In this document: piece after piece, positions 1-10,260 of the stretch
Numbering within the stretch: the first letter of the stretch is position 1
Layout: the number at the start of each line of letters is the position of its first letter
Assembly (NCBI GenBank): GCA_002796995.1
Contig: PEKW01000008.1
Location: 310,001 to 374,000, forward strand
Direction: 5' to 3'
Length of the DNA stretch: 64,000 bases
DNA from: Rhizobium sp.
GTDB lineage: Bacteria > Pseudomonadota > Alphaproteobacteria > Rhizobiales > Rhizobiaceae
The notes under the pieces: generated by a model
Database searches by the model: none
Told to the model about the DNA's origin: nothing
What the model saw: only the letters and a program-made list of their open reading frames with translations
Translations under genes and position numbers: made by a program

Positions 1-2
1 GC

Positions 3-1019
3 ATCGAAGTGACGATGGAAGAGGAACTGGTCAAGGTCATCACCCCGATCGATGACACGCCGGGCTCCAAGGCCGGCATTCTCGCCGGCGACTTCATCTC
101 GGAAATCGACGGCGAATCGGTGCGCGGCCTCAAGCTCGAGGACGCGGTCGAGAAGATGCGCGGTGCGGTCAACACGCCGATCAAGCTCACCATCCTGCGC
201 AAGGGTGCCGACAAGCCGATCGAACTGTCCATCGTGCGCGAGATCATCCCGATCCGCGCCGTCAAGTCGCGCGTCGAAGGCGATGTCGGTTATCTTCGTG
301 TCATCTCGTTCACCGAGAAGACCTATGACGATCTCGAAGCCGCGATCGTCAAGATCCAGAAGGAAGTGCCGGCCGACAAGCTCAAGGGCTTCGTCCTCGA
401 CCTGCGCCTCAATCCGGGCGGCCTGCTCGACCAGGCGATCTACGTCTCCGACGCCTTCCTCGAGCGCGGCGAAGTGGTCTCCACCCGTTCGCGCGATCCG
501 GAAGACACGCGCCGCTTCAACGCCAGCGCAGGCGACCTGACCAACGGCAAGCCGCTGGTGGTTCTCGTCAACGGCGGCTCGGCCTCGGCTTCGGAAATCG
601 TCGCCGGCGCGCTGCAGGACCTGAAGCGGGCGACCGTGCTCGGCACGCGCTCCTTCGGCAAGGGCTCCGTCCAGACCATCATCCCGATGGGCGAAAAGGG
701 CGCGCTGCGACTGACCACGGCGCTCTACTACACGCCGTCGGGCCGCTCGATCCAGGGCACCGGCATCGAGCCGGACATCAAGGTCGAACAGCCGCTGCCG
801 GAAGAACTGCAGGGCAAGGTCCGCGCCGAGGGCGAATCGGCTCTGAAGGGCCACATCAAGGGCCAGAACGAGAGCGAAGAAGGCTCCGGTTCGGTCGCCT
901 ATGTGCCGCCGGAAGCCAAGGACGACGTCCAGCTGAACTACGCGCTCGACCTGCTGCGCGGCGCCAAGACCGATCCGTCCTTCCCGGCCGATCCGGCCAA
1001 GGCCGTCGTGGCAAAATAA
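3..1019 (+). CDS. ctpA: C-terminal processing peptidase CtpA (S41 family), 5' end outside window
   Basis: This is a periplasmic serine protease of the tail-specific protease family, which trims or degrades envelope proteins. The reading frame is already open at the window edge, so the signal peptide and first domain lie upstream; families of this kind are about 430-450 residues and about 338 are visible. A PDZ domain comes first, containing TPGSKAGILAGD. The protease fold follows, with the NPGGLL segment, the nucleophile region NGGSASASEIV (Ser) and the general-base region GTRSFGKGSVQT (Lys), giving the Ser/Lys dyad. The C-terminal tail is Glu/Lys/Ala-rich. A GC-rich hairpin follows the stop, and the deacetylase and rppH genes continue on the same strand, a common rhizobial order. 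Confidence 0.95.
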   Translation: MEVTMEEELVKVITPIDDTPGSKAGILAGDFISEIDGESVRGLKLEDAVEKMRGAVNTPIKLTILRKGADKPIELSIVREIIPIRAVKSRVEGDVGYLRVISFTEKTYDDLEAAIVKIQKEVPADKLKGFVLDLRLNPGGLLDQAIYVSDAFLERGEVVSTRSRDPEDTRRFNASAGDLTNGKPLVVLVNGGSASASEIVAGALQDLKRATVLGTRSFGKGSVQTIIPMGEKGALRLTTALYYTPSGRSIQGTGIEPDIKVEQPLPEELQGKVRAEGESALKGHIKGQNESEEGSGSVAYVPPEAKDDVQLNYALDLLRGAKTDPSFPADPAKAVVAK

Positions 1020-1026
1020 GGAATGG

Positions 1027-1050
1027 GGGCGCCGGAGCGATCCGGCGCCC
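1027..1050 (+). terminator. Hairpin after ctpA
   Basis: A perfect 10-bp inverted repeat (1027-1036 with 1041-1050) closes a GCGA tetraloop 8 bp after the ctpA stop. No T-run follows, so it may be a weak terminator or an mRNA 3' stabiliser rather than a classical intrinsic terminator. Confidence 0.5.
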
Positions 1051-1085
1051 GCTTGCATTCGCCACCCGACGGGAGCGCATAGACC

Positions 1086-2282
1086 TTGAGCGCCGATCTC
1101 CATGCACCGCTCGGCCAGGGCCGCAGGCCGGGAAGATCGCCGCGTCGCAGGCCCTCCTTAGGCACCATGCTCGGCAGCCTGGCGCTCGTCTCCATTGTCG
1201 GCCTCTCCACCTATTCTGCCTTCACGCCCCTGCCGCTGCGTCAGTTTTCCGACGCGGCGCCGAAGCCTGACGGCACGAACGGTGAGACGGCACAGGCGCC
1301 AGACGCCGCGGCCACGCCCGCAGGCTCCGGCCAGAACCTCGCCACCAGCCGGCCGCTCGGCGGAGCGACCGTGCAGCGCACGGTGACCGACGACGGTTCG
1401 GTCGTCACCAAGTTCAGCCCCAAGCCGCGCGACGGCAACGGACCAGTGCTGATCGACAGCCAGACCGTCGGCCAGGACAGCCGCGTCGCCGCCCTTCCCA
1501 ACGACGACCTGCTCGAAGACACGCCGGAGGGCCGCCTGCCGATCATCGGCCCCGATGGCCTGAGGCCCTTCGAGCAATATGCGCGTCCCTGGTCGGGCGC
1601 CCGCGCAACCCGCGTCGCCATCGTCGTCGGCGGCATCGGCCTCAGCCAGACCGGCAGCCAGCGCGCCATCCGCGACCTGCCCGAAGAAATCACGCTGGCC
1701 TTCGCCGCGACCGGCAACAGCCTCTCGCGCTGGATGCAGGAAGCCCGCCGCAAGGGCCACGAAATCGTGCTGCAGGTGCCCTTCGAGCCCTTCGACTATC
1801 CGGCCAACAATCCCGGCCGCGGCACGCTTCTGACGACAGACCAGCCAGGCGAGGCGCTGAAGAAGCTGCACGAGGCCATGGGCCGCATCACCAACTACAC
1901 CGGCGTCATGAACTACATGGGCGCGAAATACATGTCGGACGCCACGGCCTTCGAGCCGATCATGCGTGACATCGGCGCGCGCGGCCTGCTCTTCCTCGAC
2001 GACGGCTCGACGGCCCGTTCGCTGACCGACAGCTTTGCCAAGGCGATCGGCATGCCGTATGCGCAGGGCAACCTGCTGCTCGACGGCCAGCCGGAAAAGG
2101 CGGCGGTGCTGGCCAAGCTCGACGAGCTGGAACGCATCGCCCGCCGCAACGGCCAGGCGATCGGCATCGCCTCGGCCTTCGACGAGACGATTGCCGCGAT
2201 CCGCCAATGGAGCGACGAGGCAACCGGCCGGGGGATTGAAATCGTCGGCGTCTCCGCCCTTGCGGCCGATGCCGAACAGTAA
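1086..2282 (+). CDS. Divergent polysaccharide deacetylase family protein
   Basis: A 398-residue protein of the divergent polysaccharide deacetylase family (PF04748, YibQ-like); its substrate is not established. The N-terminus is basic and cytoplasmic (rich in Arg, residues 1-28). One membrane-spanning segment follows near residues 30-48, then a low-complexity Ala/Pro/Thr linker, then the conserved domain from about residue 165 to the end, starting at [16 protein letters not shown]. The start is a TTG codon behind GGGAG; no ATG lies at a suitable place before the membrane segment. The gene sits between ctpA and rppH, a frequent rhizobial arrangement, and its domain is probably periplasmic. The deacetylase activity is only inferred from the family. 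Confidence 0.85.
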   Translation: MSADLHAPLGQGRRPGRSPRRRPSLGTMLGSLALVSIVGLSTYSAFTPLPLRQFSDAAPKPDGTNGETAQAPDAAATPAGSGQNLATSRPLGGATVQRTVTDDGSVVTKFSPKPRDGNGPVLIDSQTVGQDSRVAALPNDDLLEDTPEGRLPIIGPDGLRPFEQYARPWSGARATRVAIVVGGIGLSQTGSQRAIRDLPEEITLAFAATGNSLSRWMQEARRKGHEIVLQVPFEPFDYPANNPGRGTLLTTDQPGEALKKLHEAMGRITNYTGVMNYMGAKYMSDATAFEPIMRDIGARGLLFLDDGSTARSLTDSFAKAIGMPYAQGNLLLDGQPEKAAVLAKLDELERIARRNGQAIGIASAFDETIAAIRQWSDEATGRGIEIVGVSALAADAEQ

Positions 2283-2292
2283 GGGGGACATG

Positions 2293-2820
2293 ATGGAAAA
2301 GACCGTTTCCGCGAAAATCCGCGCCGAGGACCTGCCCTATCGCCCGTGCGTCGGCATCATGGTGCTCAATCCGGCGGGCCTTGTCTGGGCCGGGCGGCGC
2401 ATCCCGGTGGGCAATTCGGAATATGACGGCTCGCCCATGCTCTGGCAGATGCCGCAGGGCGGCATCGACGACGGCGAGGATCCCTTGCCGGCGGCGCTGC
2501 GGGAACTCTACGAGGAGACCGGCATGAGGAGCGTGTCGCTGCTCGCCGAGGCGAGCCGCTGGATCAATTACGACCTGCCGGCCGAACTGATCGGCATCGG
2601 GCTTCGCGGCAAGTATCGCGGCCAGACGCAACGCTGGTTCGCCTTCCGCTTCGAGGGCGACGAGAGCGAGATCGCCATCGACCCGCCGCCGGGCGGCCAC
2701 ACCGCCGAATTCGACGACTGGGCTTGGAAGCCGATGGCCGAACTCCCCGACCTGATCGTGCCGTTCAAGCGTAGCGTCTACGAACAGGTAGTCGCCGAAT
2801 TCCGCCACCTCGCCGGCTGA
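2293..2820 (+). CDS. rppH: RNA pyrophosphohydrolase RppH (Nudix)
   Basis: This Nudix hydrolase removes pyrophosphate from the 5' triphosphate of mRNAs and so opens them to RNase E decay. The about 175-residue product has a Nudix box running from GGIDDGED to RELYEETG (pattern GX5EX7REXXEEXG) and the [14 protein letters not shown] start typical of the family. Two in-frame ATGs lie side by side at 2290 and 2293. The GGGGG Shine-Dalgarno at 2283-2287 is better placed for 2293, so that start is given; 2290 adds one Met. The gene lies 10 bp after the deacetylase gene and is probably co-transcribed with it. Confidence 0.92.
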   Translation: MEKTVSAKIRAEDLPYRPCVGIMVLNPAGLVWAGRRIPVGNSEYDGSPMLWQMPQGGIDDGEDPLPAALRELYEETGMRSVSLLAEASRWINYDLPAELIGIGLRGKYRGQTQRWFAFRFEGDESEIAIDPPPGGHTAEFDDWAWKPMAELPDLIVPFKRSVYEQVVAEFRHLAG

Positions 2821-2883
2821 AAGACTCCCACGTCACATCGGATGCCGACGGTACACCGCACGAGGCTGCTGCCGGGCACGGCC

Positions 2884-3290
2884 CTATGGGTCGCAAGCCT
2901 GCCACGCGACGAGTAGCTGGCTTGCCGCCAGCGTAGAGGTCTTCCCCGTCACGGCCTTCCAGCACCGCGGACCAACATGATCTGCCCCGTGACGGCCAGC
3001 ATGATGAGGAAGGGGCCACGTAGCGCAGCACGGGGCGGGCGCTGGGGTTCCCGCCGCGGGAAAGTGACATTCGTCGGCATCGCCCGATACAGGAGAAATC
3101 TGCGCGACCGCAATTGCCGCATGCCTCAACCACTCCCTGGGGGACTGCGGCGGGTCGACCCTCGATAGTTCGATCTGTTTTCCTGCCATTATTCCCCTTG
3201 TCAGAGGCTGGATGCCGATCCCCTCGGTGCCAGTGTTCATGATGGGCACGATTGTCCCCGTTTCCCACGGCATCATGCGGCCTTCCGACG
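2884..3290 (-). pseudogene. Possible remnant of a PepSY-associated membrane protein
   Basis: No intact gene fills the 538 bp between rppH and the next gene. On the minus strand, pieces in different frames recall the N-terminal part of PepSY-associated transmembrane proteins. At 3016-2971 the frame reads PFLIMLAVTGQIML, the usual first membrane helix. About 50-90 bp further on, VPGSSLVRCTVG resembles the following periplasmic segment. The frames do not join and stops intervene, so this would be a frameshifted, 3'-truncated relic. I may be over-reading short matches. Confidence 0.3.
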
Positions 3291-3358
3291 GCTCGCCTGC
3301 CTATAGCCTCGTCCCGCCCGGCAATGCTATGGGAGGCAGAACACAGGGGACCAGGGCC

Positions 3359-3886
3359 ATGTCGGTGGAATTCTATGCAGATTACGTGCGGCACTTGCGC
3401 ACCCTCTTTGCCGAACTCGACCAGCATCCTGAACGGTTCCAGACCTACGACGTGCACATCGAACTCGCCGCCACCGGCAAGCTCATCGTCTACGAGACGA
3501 AGAGACGGAAGGGCCAGACCGACAGCCTCTATTACGGCCGCTCCGGCCCCGGCGACAGCCCGCGCCAGATCCCCCAGGGGACGGCCTTCGCCGCGATCGA
3601 CCACTTCATGGCGCTGAACCAGTTCCTCGCCTTCAACGGCAATCTGGACAAGCTGAAGGGCGAGGAGGCGGCGCAGGCCCTGACGATCGGCTCGCAATAC
3701 CCGTCCTGCGCAATCCGTTTTGCCTATCGCAAGAAGGGCCAGCCCAAGGCCATGTCCATGTTAATGATCTTCGTCGGCTTCAACGACGATCATGACGCCG
3801 AGCAATATGTCGCAAAGATCGCCGACCCCGCCATCCTGGTGGACAGCCGCCCGCTTCGCGGCGACAAGGTCCACGAGTGGAAGTGA
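3359..3886 (+). CDS. Hypothetical protein
   Basis: A 175-residue soluble protein that I do not recognise. It has no signal peptide or membrane segment. The composition is balanced, with charged helices and aromatic residues, and codon use matches neighbouring core genes, so it looks real. The start ATG at 3359 is preceded by AGGGGA. An upstream in-frame ATG at 3212 would add 49 residues of non-coding-like composition and is not preferred. It stands alone between the decayed stretch on the left and the repeat block on the right. Confidence 0.65.
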   Translation: MSVEFYADYVRHLRTLFAELDQHPERFQTYDVHIELAATGKLIVYETKRRKGQTDSLYYGRSGPGDSPRQIPQGTAFAAIDHFMALNQFLAFNGNLDKLKGEEAAQALTIGSQYPSCAIRFAYRKKGQPKAMSMLMIFVGFNDDHDAEQYVAKIADPAILVDSRPLRGDKVHEWK

Positions 3887-4069
3887 AGGCTACGCGGCGG
3901 TGAAATAGCCGGAACGGCGGGAAGTAACGGCACAAGGCGGGGGCCAAGGGCGGGACCTAGGGCCTATATGCCGGATCTGTCGGGGGACTGGATTCGGGTG
4001 AAGCATTGCCGGCTATCTTTCCGTCCGGTCTGGCCCGGGAGAGGGCGAAAGGATGCAAGGTCCGCCCGT

Positions 4070-5345
4070 TTCCGCTGAAACGCAGGTTGGGACTTCTGCC
4101 CCAATTGTCTCCGCCAAAGCCCAGGTCGAAAGCATTCGGCCCAAACTGGAGCTCGTCATCCTCTGGCCTGATCCGAGGATCCACGCCACGGGCGGAATCT
4201 GGACGGCTGGCCGCAACGCAAACCTCATGCTGAGCCCCCGAGCAAAGCGAGGGCCTCGAAGCATTTGGCGAAACATTCGGCCGGCATCGCACTCCACCCG
4301 CCCTCGCCCTTCGAGGGTCGCTTCGCTCCCACCTCAGGGTGAGGGCTCACCGCGTGCCGCTTTCAAGTCTTCCACGTCGCCCCTCGTTGAGAGACTCGCC
4401 TCGCGTTGTCGGCAAGCATTGCGGGCTGCGTCGTGGATCCTCGGCTCAAGGCCGAGGATCCACGACCGCGGTGAGCGGCGGAATACCCCAAGAACCGCGG
4501 TAAGTGGTGGAACCCTCCAAGAGCTATTGGCGCTTGCGGAATCACACGACGGAACCGGCCGGCCACCGACTACGGACTGTCGAATGGGAACAGAGGTCCG
4601 GGACGCATTCCTTCCGCTGAAACGAACGCCGGAGGTATCCGGCCTCAAGGTGAAGGTCATCATCCTCGGGCCTGGGCCGAGGATCCACGCCACGGGCGGA
4701 ATCTGGACGGCCGGCCGCAACGCAACCCTCATGCTGAGGTGCCCGAGCAAGGCGGGGGCCTCGAGGCATCCGGCGACACATTCGGCCGGCATCGCGCTCC
4801 ACCCGCGCTCGCCCTTCGAGGGTCGCTGGCGCTCCCGCCTCAGGGTGAGGGCTCACCGTGTCCCGGCTTGGCGGTACCCGTTGGGTCGCGTTGAGAGCTT
4901 TGGGTCAGTAGGCATTACGGGTTGCGTCGTGGATCCCCGGGTCAAGGCCTAGGATGACGACCGCGGTGAGCGGCGGAATACTCCAAGAGCCTCGATAAGT
5001 GGTGGAAGACTCAAGAGCTGTTGGCGCTTGCGGAAACACACGACGGAACCGACAGGTCGCCGACCACGGACCGCCGAATGCGGCTAGACGGTCGAGACGT
5101 CTTCTTCCGTTGGGACGAACGCCAGAGGCGTCACTGCTCTAAAGGTAAGGTCGTCATCCTCGGGCCTGACCCGAGGATCCACACCCCATCCCAGGGCTCA
5201 CCATGGTCCACATCTGGACAGCCAGCCGCAGCGCGACCTCATGCTGAGGTGCCCGAGCAAGGCGAGGGCCTCGAAGCATCCGGCGGCAAGTGCTGTCGTG
5301 CATCGCACCCGCCCTCGCCATTCAAGCGGCGCCCTGGGGAAGAGA
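4070..5345. repeat. Triplicated composite intergenic repeat block
   Basis: The 1.5 kb between the hypothetical gene and bfr holds no convincing gene. It consists of about three copies of a composite unit of roughly 500 bp. Each unit has a segment near TTCCGCTGAAACG (4070, 4612, about 5105), a palindrome of the form TCCTCGGG-CCCGAGGA (about 4155-4183, 4660-4688, 5154-5182), and a segment GGATCCACGCCACGGGCGG (complete in units 1 and 2). Then come a segment with CTCATGCTGAG..CGAGGGCCTCGAAGCAT (4227, 4729, 5238) and CTTCGAGGGTCGC (units 1 and 2). A second palindrome with a 15-bp stem lies at 4431-4465, with a decayed counterpart near 4927-4960. The spacing of matched points is 504 and 494 bp. A related inverted copy lies at 52788-52905. 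Confidence 0.8.
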
Positions 5346-5418
5346 CAACTCCGGGACCATAACCATAGGCCGCACGGGCCGCATTGCCGACCTCCGCCGA
5401 CAAAGCATGTCGCCAATC

Positions 5419-5446
5419 GGAGGCCCGCCTTTGCGGACGGGCCTCC
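5419..5446 (-). terminator. Hairpin after bfr
   Basis: A perfect 9-bp stem (GGAGGCCCG with CGGGCCTCC) with a 10-nt loop starts 8 bp beyond the bfr stop codon. Reading in the bfr direction there is no T-run after the hairpin, although a short TTTTT precedes it, so efficiency is uncertain. Confidence 0.5.
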
Positions 5447-5453
5447 AAAAACC

Positions 5454-5939
5454 TTATTCCGCAGCGTCGGCGGAATCGGCGTTCAGCTGGCCGTATTTCT
5501 GTTCGCCGATCTTCGACAGCAGGTCGAGCTGGGTTTCGAGGAAGTCGATATGGCCTTCCTCGTCCATCAGCAGCTCTTCGAACAGCTTCATGCTGACATA
5601 GTCGCCGGCCTGGTAACAGATGTCGCGCGAGGCCTTGTAGGCGGTGCGGGCGTCGTATTCGCCGGCGAGATCGGCTTCGAGCACTTCCTTGACGTTCTGG
5701 CCGATGCGCAGCGGCGCGACCGTCTGCAGGTTCGGATGGCCTTCGAGGAAGATGATGCGCGAGATCAGCTTGTCGGCGTGCTGCATCTCCTCGATCGATT
5801 CGGCGCGCTCCTTCTTGGCGAGCTTGGTGTAGCCCCAGTCGTCGAGGAGGCGGTAGTGCAGCCAGTACTGGTTGACGGCGCCGAGCTCGAGGAACAGTGC
5901 CTCGTTCAGCCGTTCGATTACTTTCTGATCACCCTTCAT
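5454..5939 (-). CDS. bfr: Bacterioferritin
   Basis: This iron-storage protein forms a 24-subunit haem-containing shell and oxidises Fe(II) at a di-iron ferroxidase centre. The length of 161 residues matches the family. All di-iron ligands are present at canonical positions: Glu18, Glu51, His54, Glu94, Glu127 and His130. The haem ligand Met52 is present too, in the SIEEMQHAD segment. The last 15 or so residues are a variable Ala/Asp-rich tail. The start is preceded by AGGAGAAGGGA. bfd lies upstream on the same strand but 535 bp away. I could not find a clear Irr or RirA site in the leader. Confidence 0.97.
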   Translation of the reverse strand: MKGDQKVIERLNEALFLELGAVNQYWLHYRLLDDWGYTKLAKKERAESIEEMQHADKLISRIIFLEGHPNLQTVAPLRIGQNVKEVLEADLAGEYDARTAYKASRDICYQAGDYVSMKLFEELLMDEEGHIDFLETQLDLLSKIGEQKYGQLNADSADAAE

Positions 5940-6290
5940 GACGGGTCCCTTCTCCTGTGGTTCATCGCGGTAAGAACTAAGTCCGTTCGCGCCCGCTGTC
6001 GAGGCGGAGACGAACGGCGCCGGGTAAACTCTGCTTTGATTTCAATCTAGTGCAGTCTCCCGCCGAAGGAAACCGGCCTTGGGAAGAGGCCCGGCAGAGG
6101 CGGACCGGGCATGACGCCCAAAGGCCCCACCGCCATTTCCGCAAGGCCGTGCCGAACCGACAAGGGCGCCACGTCGCACAAGCACTGGTCGTGCCATGCC
6201 CTTCGCAGGCGGCACAGCCGGAAGCGCACGGCCAACGCGTCCCGGAGGAACCGCCTCCAGTCGATGGCGCTTCGACAGCTCGTTGGCCGG

Positions 6291-6392
6291 AGGCGAGGCG
6301 AGGCGAGGCGAGGCGAGGCGAGGCGAGGCGAGGCGAGGCGAGGCGAGGCGAGGCGAGGCGAGGCGAGGCGAGGCGAGGCGAGGCGAGGCGAG
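6291..6392. repeat. Pentanucleotide tandem repeat (AGGCG)x20
   Basis: About 20 perfect head-to-tail copies of AGGCG (102 bp) lie in the 535-bp gap between bfd and bfr, about 350 bp upstream of the bfr start. No interruption is seen. The tract is open in several frames (repeating Ala-Arg-Arg-Gly-Glu on one strand, Leu-Ala-Ser-Pro-Arg on the other), but those frames lack credible starts or flanks. The rest of the gap (5940-6290, 6393-6474) shows no gene I can support. Confidence 0.97.
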
Positions 6393-6474
6393 AAAATGAG
6401 CGAATCTCTTCGGGACGCAAGTGCATCCTTCGGCGTCTCGACGGAAGAGTAGGGAAACCCCGGCGCCGAAGCGC

Positions 6475-6786
6475 TCAGGCCACCTGGGCGGCACGCTGGC
6501 GACGCTCGAGGATGGCCGTCTTCTGCTCCTCGTGGAAGCGCTTCAGTCGCTCCATGAAATCGACGACGTCGGCGCCGTCGGTCTGGCGGGCGGCGTGGTA
6601 TTCCTCTGTCGTGCGGATGATTATCTCGACGACATTGGGGAAGCAGCCGCAGCAGCGGCCGCGCTTGCCCATGGCATGATAGACCTTGGCCGGAACGATC
6701 AACTGCCAACAGTCCTCGTCAAGGAGTTCGTTGATGACCCCCTTGATGTCCTTGTCGGTGATGTAATTGCAGCTGCAGACCAGCAT
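6475..6786 (-). CDS. bfd: Bacterioferritin-associated ferredoxin
   Basis: A small [2Fe-2S] protein of the Bfd/Fer2_BFD family that delivers electrons to bacterioferritin so stored iron can be released. The 103-residue product opens with MLVCSCNYITD, and the cluster cysteines follow the family pattern C-X-C with a second pair C-X2-C in GRCCGCF about 35-40 residues later. After the domain there is a charged helical tail. The start at 6786 puts the first cysteine at residue 4, as in homologues; an in-frame upstream ATG at 6822 is not needed. It lies upstream of bfr on the same strand, consistent with an iron mobilisation pair. Confidence 0.93.
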   Translation of the reverse strand: MLVCSCNYITDKDIKGVINELLDEDCWQLIVPAKVYHAMGKRGRCCGCFPNVVEIIIRTTEEYHAARQTDGADVVDFMERLKRFHEEQKTAILERRQRAAQVA

Positions 6787-6921
6787 GGCCCCTACGCTCT
6801 TCCAAACATGACTTTCAGCCACTCCTTTCTGCTAAACAGGATGGCCTTTGTCAAGAAAATTTCCGACGCAGGCCGACCATTGATGCACAGACCCGCCACC
6901 GGGACGGAACCGCTGTCCGTT

Positions 6922-9900
6922 TCAGTGAAAATTCCGCCCCTTCGGCATGGCCTGGCGGACGTCGCCGACCAGGTCCGGCACGTCGCGGATCAGCCGCGCC
7001 AGCGGGCCGGTCGACTTGCCGTCGAAGCGGTGCTCGTTGACCGGACGGCGGATCTCGTCGGCATGGGCAAGCCCGCCGAAATCCTTGAGGTCCTCGCGGA
7101 GCAGGCCGAGCTTCTCCGTCGCATCGACCAGATGTTCGGCGACCACATGGATCACGCCGTCGGCCTTCTGCAGCCGCCCGCGCACCTTGACCAGCCGGGC
7201 GCCCATGACGATGGTCCGGTATTGCTCGAAGGTCTTCGGCCAGACGATGATGTTGGCGACCCCGGTCTCGTCCTCGATCGTCATGAAGATCACCCCCTTG
7301 GCCGAGCCCGGCCGCTGGCGCACCAAGACCAGGCCCGCCACCTCGACGCGCCGTCCATTGGCCGTCTGCTCGAGCGCCGAGGAGACGAGCACGCCGCCCC
7401 GGGCAAGCTCCTCGCGCAGGAAGGAGAGCGGATGGGCCTTCAGCGACAAGGACAGAACGCGGTAGTCACGGATGACCTGCTCGCCCGCCGGCATCAGCGG
7501 CAGCGAGATCTCCGCCTCGACCTGCAACTCGGCATCCGCAGCCCCGGAAAAGAGCGGCAGGTGCTCGACGGCCGCCTGCTGGTCGAGCGCCTGGGCCGCC
7601 CAGAGCGCCTCGCGGCGGCTGAGGCCCAGCGAGGCGAAGGCATCGGCATCCGCCAGCCGCTCGATCGCCGCCCGCGACAGGCCCGTGCGTTTCCACAGGT
7701 CGCGGACCGAGGCATAGCCGCTGCCGCGGCGCGCCACGAGCAGGTCCATGTCCGCCTCCGACAGGCCCTTGACCTGCCGGAAGCCGAGACGCACCGCCTT
7801 GGTGCTCAGGATGACCCGGCGCATCGAGGCGTGCCGTGGCGCGACCCGCCGGACGTCGAAGCCACCCGTCTCCAGAATGCTGTTCCATGAAGAGGCGTTG
7901 ACGTCGACCGGCCTCACTTCGACCCCGTGCTCGCGCGCGTCGCGCACCAACTGCGCCGGCGCATAGAACCCCATCGGCTGGGAGTTGAGCAGGGCGGCGC
8001 AGAAGACGTCGGGATAGAAGGTCTTCATCCAGGCGGAGGCATAGACCAGCAGCGCGAAGGAGGCGGCATGGCTTTCCGGAAAGCCGTATTCGCCGAAGCC
8101 CTCGATCTGGCTGAAGCAACGTTCGGCGAATTCCAGCGTATAGTCCCGCTGCAGCATGCCGTCGATGAAGCGTTGCCGGAAATTGGCCACCTGCCCCGTC
8201 CGGCGGAAGGTCGCCATGGCCCGGCGCAGCTGGTCGGCCTCGGCCGGCTTGAAGCCGGCGGCGGTAATGGCGATCTGCATCGCCTGTTCCTGGAACAGCG
8301 GAACCCCCAGCGTGCGTTTCAACACCGCTTCCAGCTCGGGTTTCGGATAGGTGATCTCGCGGCCGGCCTCCCTGTCCTTCCGGTTCTTCAGGTAGGGATG
8401 CACCATATTGCCCTGGATCGGCCCCGGCCGGACGATCGCCACCTCGATCACCAGGTCGTAGAACACCCGGGGTTTCAGCCGCGGCAGCATGCTCATCTGC
8501 GCCCGGCTTTCGATCTGGAAGACGCCGAGCGTATCGGCCCGGCAGATCATGTCGTAGACCTCTTCCCGCGGATCCTCGAAGAAGGCGGCAAGCGTCATCG
8601 GCTTGCCGTAATGGCTGTCGAGCAGCCTGATCGCCTTGGCAAGGCAGGTAAGCATGCCGAGCGCCAGGACATCGATCTTCAGGATCTTCAGCGTATCGAG
8701 GTCGTCCTTGTTCCACTCGACCATGTAGCGCCCGTCCGCCGTGTTCATGATCGGCACGACCTCGTCCAGCCGGTCGCGAGTGATGACGAAGCCGCCGACA
8801 TGCTGCGAGAGATGGCGCGGAAAACCCATCAGCATCGAGGCATAGTCGAGCACGCGCCGGGTCGTCGGATCGGTGAGGTCGAGGCCCGCGGCCCTGGCCT
8901 CGCGCGCCGACAGATCCGCCGTCGACCAGCCCCAGATCGACCCGGACAGCGCCGTCTGCACATCCTCCGACAGGCCGAACACCTTGGCCGTCTCGCGCCC
9001 CGCCGAACGCGCCCGGTAGTTGATGACCGCCGCCGTCAGCGCCGCATGCTCGCGCCCATAGGTCCGGTAGATGAACTGGATCACCTCCTCGCGCCGCTCG
9101 TGCTCGAAATCGACGTCGATGTCCGGCGGTTCGTCGCGTTCGGTCGAGATGAAGCGCTCGAACAGCAGGGTCGTCTTTTCCGGGTTCACCTCGGTGATGC
9201 CGAGGCAGTAGCACACGGCGGAATTGGCGGCCGAGCCGCGCCCCTGGCAGAGAATGCCTTCCGAGCGGGCAAAGCCGATGATGCGGTGGACGGTGAGGAA
9301 ATAGGGTTCGTAGCGCTTCTCGCCGATCAGGTTCAGCTCGTATTCGAGCAGGTCGGCGATCTTTTGCGGAATGCCGCCGGGAAACCGCCCGGCCGCCCCC
9401 TCATAGGTCAGCCGGCGCAATGCCCGGTCGGGCGTCTCGCCGCCGATCGCCTCGTCGGGATATTGATGGCTGAGTTCGTCGAGGGAGAAATCGAGCCGGC
9501 CGAAGAATTCGGCGGTCGCCGCGACCGCTTGCGGATAGGCCCGGAAAAGCCGGGCCATTTCCCGGGGTTCCTTCAGATGCCGCTCGGCATGGGCGTGCAG
9601 CCGGAAGCCGGCATCGGCCACCGTCACATGCTCGCGGATGGCGGTCACCACATCCGCGACCGGCTTGCGCTCGGGCGCGTGGTAGAAGGGGTCGTTGCTG
9701 GCGATCAGCGGCAGCGAGAGCCTCTGCCCCATCTGCTCGATGCGGCTGAAGGAAAGGCGATCGAGGCCGTCGTAACGCGGCACGAGCGCCAGATAGAGCC
9801 GCCCCTTGAAGGGCCCTGCCAGTCGAGCCAGCCGCGCGCCGTAATCCTCAGCCTCGGCGTTCGTCGCAAAGCTCGGCACCATGGCCGCGACCATCAGGTC

Positions 9901-10260
9901 TTCCGCCCATTCGACGAGATCGTCTTCGTAAAGCGTGCACACGCCCTTCAGCGAACGCAGGTTTCCCGCGCTCAGCAGGCGGCAGAGATGGCCCCAGCCG
10001 CGTCGGTTCATCGGATAGGCGACGAGTTCCGGCGTTCCGTCGGCAAAGGCGAGCCGCGCGCCCGGGCGGAAGGCATAACCCTTGATCTTCGCCGCGGCAT
10101 GCAGGCGCACCACCCCCGCCACCGTGTTACGGTCGGCAAGCCCTATACCGGAAAGGCCGATGCGGGCGGCGGTCGCCACCATCTCCTCCGGATGCGAGGC
10201 GCCCTCCAGGAAGGAGAAATTGCTGCGGCAGCCGATCTCGAAGAAGGCCGGGGCGCTCAT
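6922..10260 (-). CDS. dnaE2: Error-prone DNA polymerase DnaE2 (ImuC)
   Basis: This C-family polymerase carries out lesion-tolerant synthesis in the ImuABC mutasome. The product is 1112 residues, normal for DnaE2. The N-terminal PHP domain begins [21 protein letters not shown]. The polymerase core contains [15 protein letters not shown] with the catalytic aspartates. Helix-hairpin-helix and OB-fold regions follow near the C-terminus. The start at 10260 overlaps the imuB stop by 4 bp (ATGA), showing translational coupling. Expression is probably driven from the LexA-controlled promoter before imuA. A long open frame on the opposite strand (7927-10311) is a high-GC shadow. Confidence 0.95.
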   Translation of the reverse strand: MSAPAFFEIGCRSNFSFLEGASHPEEMVATAARIGLSGIGLADRNTVAGVVRLHAAAKIKGYAFRPGARLAFADGTPELVAYPMNRRGWGHLCRLLSAGNLRSLKGVCTLYEDDLVEWAEDLMVAAMVPSFATNAEAEDYGARLARLAGPFKGRLYLALVPRYDGLDRLSFSRIEQMGQRLSLPLIASNDPFYHAPERKPVADVVTAIREHVTVADAGFRLHAHAERHLKEPREMARLFRAYPQAVAATAEFFGRLDFSLDELSHQYPDEAIGGETPDRALRRLTYEGAAGRFPGGIPQKIADLLEYELNLIGEKRYEPYFLTVHRIIGFARSEGILCQGRGSAANSAVCYCLGITEVNPEKTTLLFERFISTERDEPPDIDVDFEHERREEVIQFIYRTYGREHAALTAAVINYRARSAGRETAKVFGLSEDVQTALSGSIWGWSTADLSAREARAAGLDLTDPTTRRVLDYASMLMGFPRHLSQHVGGFVITRDRLDEVVPIMNTADGRYMVEWNKDDLDTLKILKIDVLALGMLTCLAKAIRLLDSHYGKPMTLAAFFEDPREEVYDMICRADTLGVFQIESRAQMSMLPRLKPRVFYDLVIEVAIVRPGPIQGNMVHPYLKNRKDREAGREITYPKPELEAVLKRTLGVPLFQEQAMQIAITAAGFKPAEADQLRRAMATFRRTGQVANFRQRFIDGMLQRDYTLEFAERCFSQIEGFGEYGFPESHAASFALLVYASAWMKTFYPDVFCAALLNSQPMGFYAPAQLVRDAREHGVEVRPVDVNASSWNSILETGGFDVRRVAPRHASMRRVILSTKAVRLGFRQVKGLSEADMDLLVARRGSGYASVRDLWKRTGLSRAAIERLADADAFASLGLSRREALWAAQALDQQAAVEHLPLFSGAADAELQVEAEISLPLMPAGEQVIRDYRVLSLSLKAHPLSFLREELARGGVLVSSALEQTANGRRVEVAGLVLVRQRPGSAKGVIFMTIEDETGVANIIVWPKTFEQYRTIVMGARLVKVRGRLQKADGVIHVVAEHLVDATEKLGLLREDLKDFGGLAHADEIRRPVNEHRFDGKSTGPLARLIRDVPDLVGDVRQAMPKGRNFH

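Noticed and set aside
3212..3358. Longer N-terminus for the hypothetical gene at 3359
   Set aside because: The added 49 residues look non-coding, while the ATG at 3359 has its own AGGGGA.
4053..4952. A 299-codon open frame in the repeat block
   Set aside because: It crosses palindromes and repeat junctions and has no domain. The repeats explain its openness.
5241..6050. A 269-codon plus-strand open frame across bfr
   Set aside because: It is antisense to bfr, whose ligands and start are all in place.
6291..6392. CRISPR-like or coding repeat
   Set aside because: The unit is only 5 bp with no spacers, so it is a simple tandem repeat. The open frames through it have no credible start, end or family.
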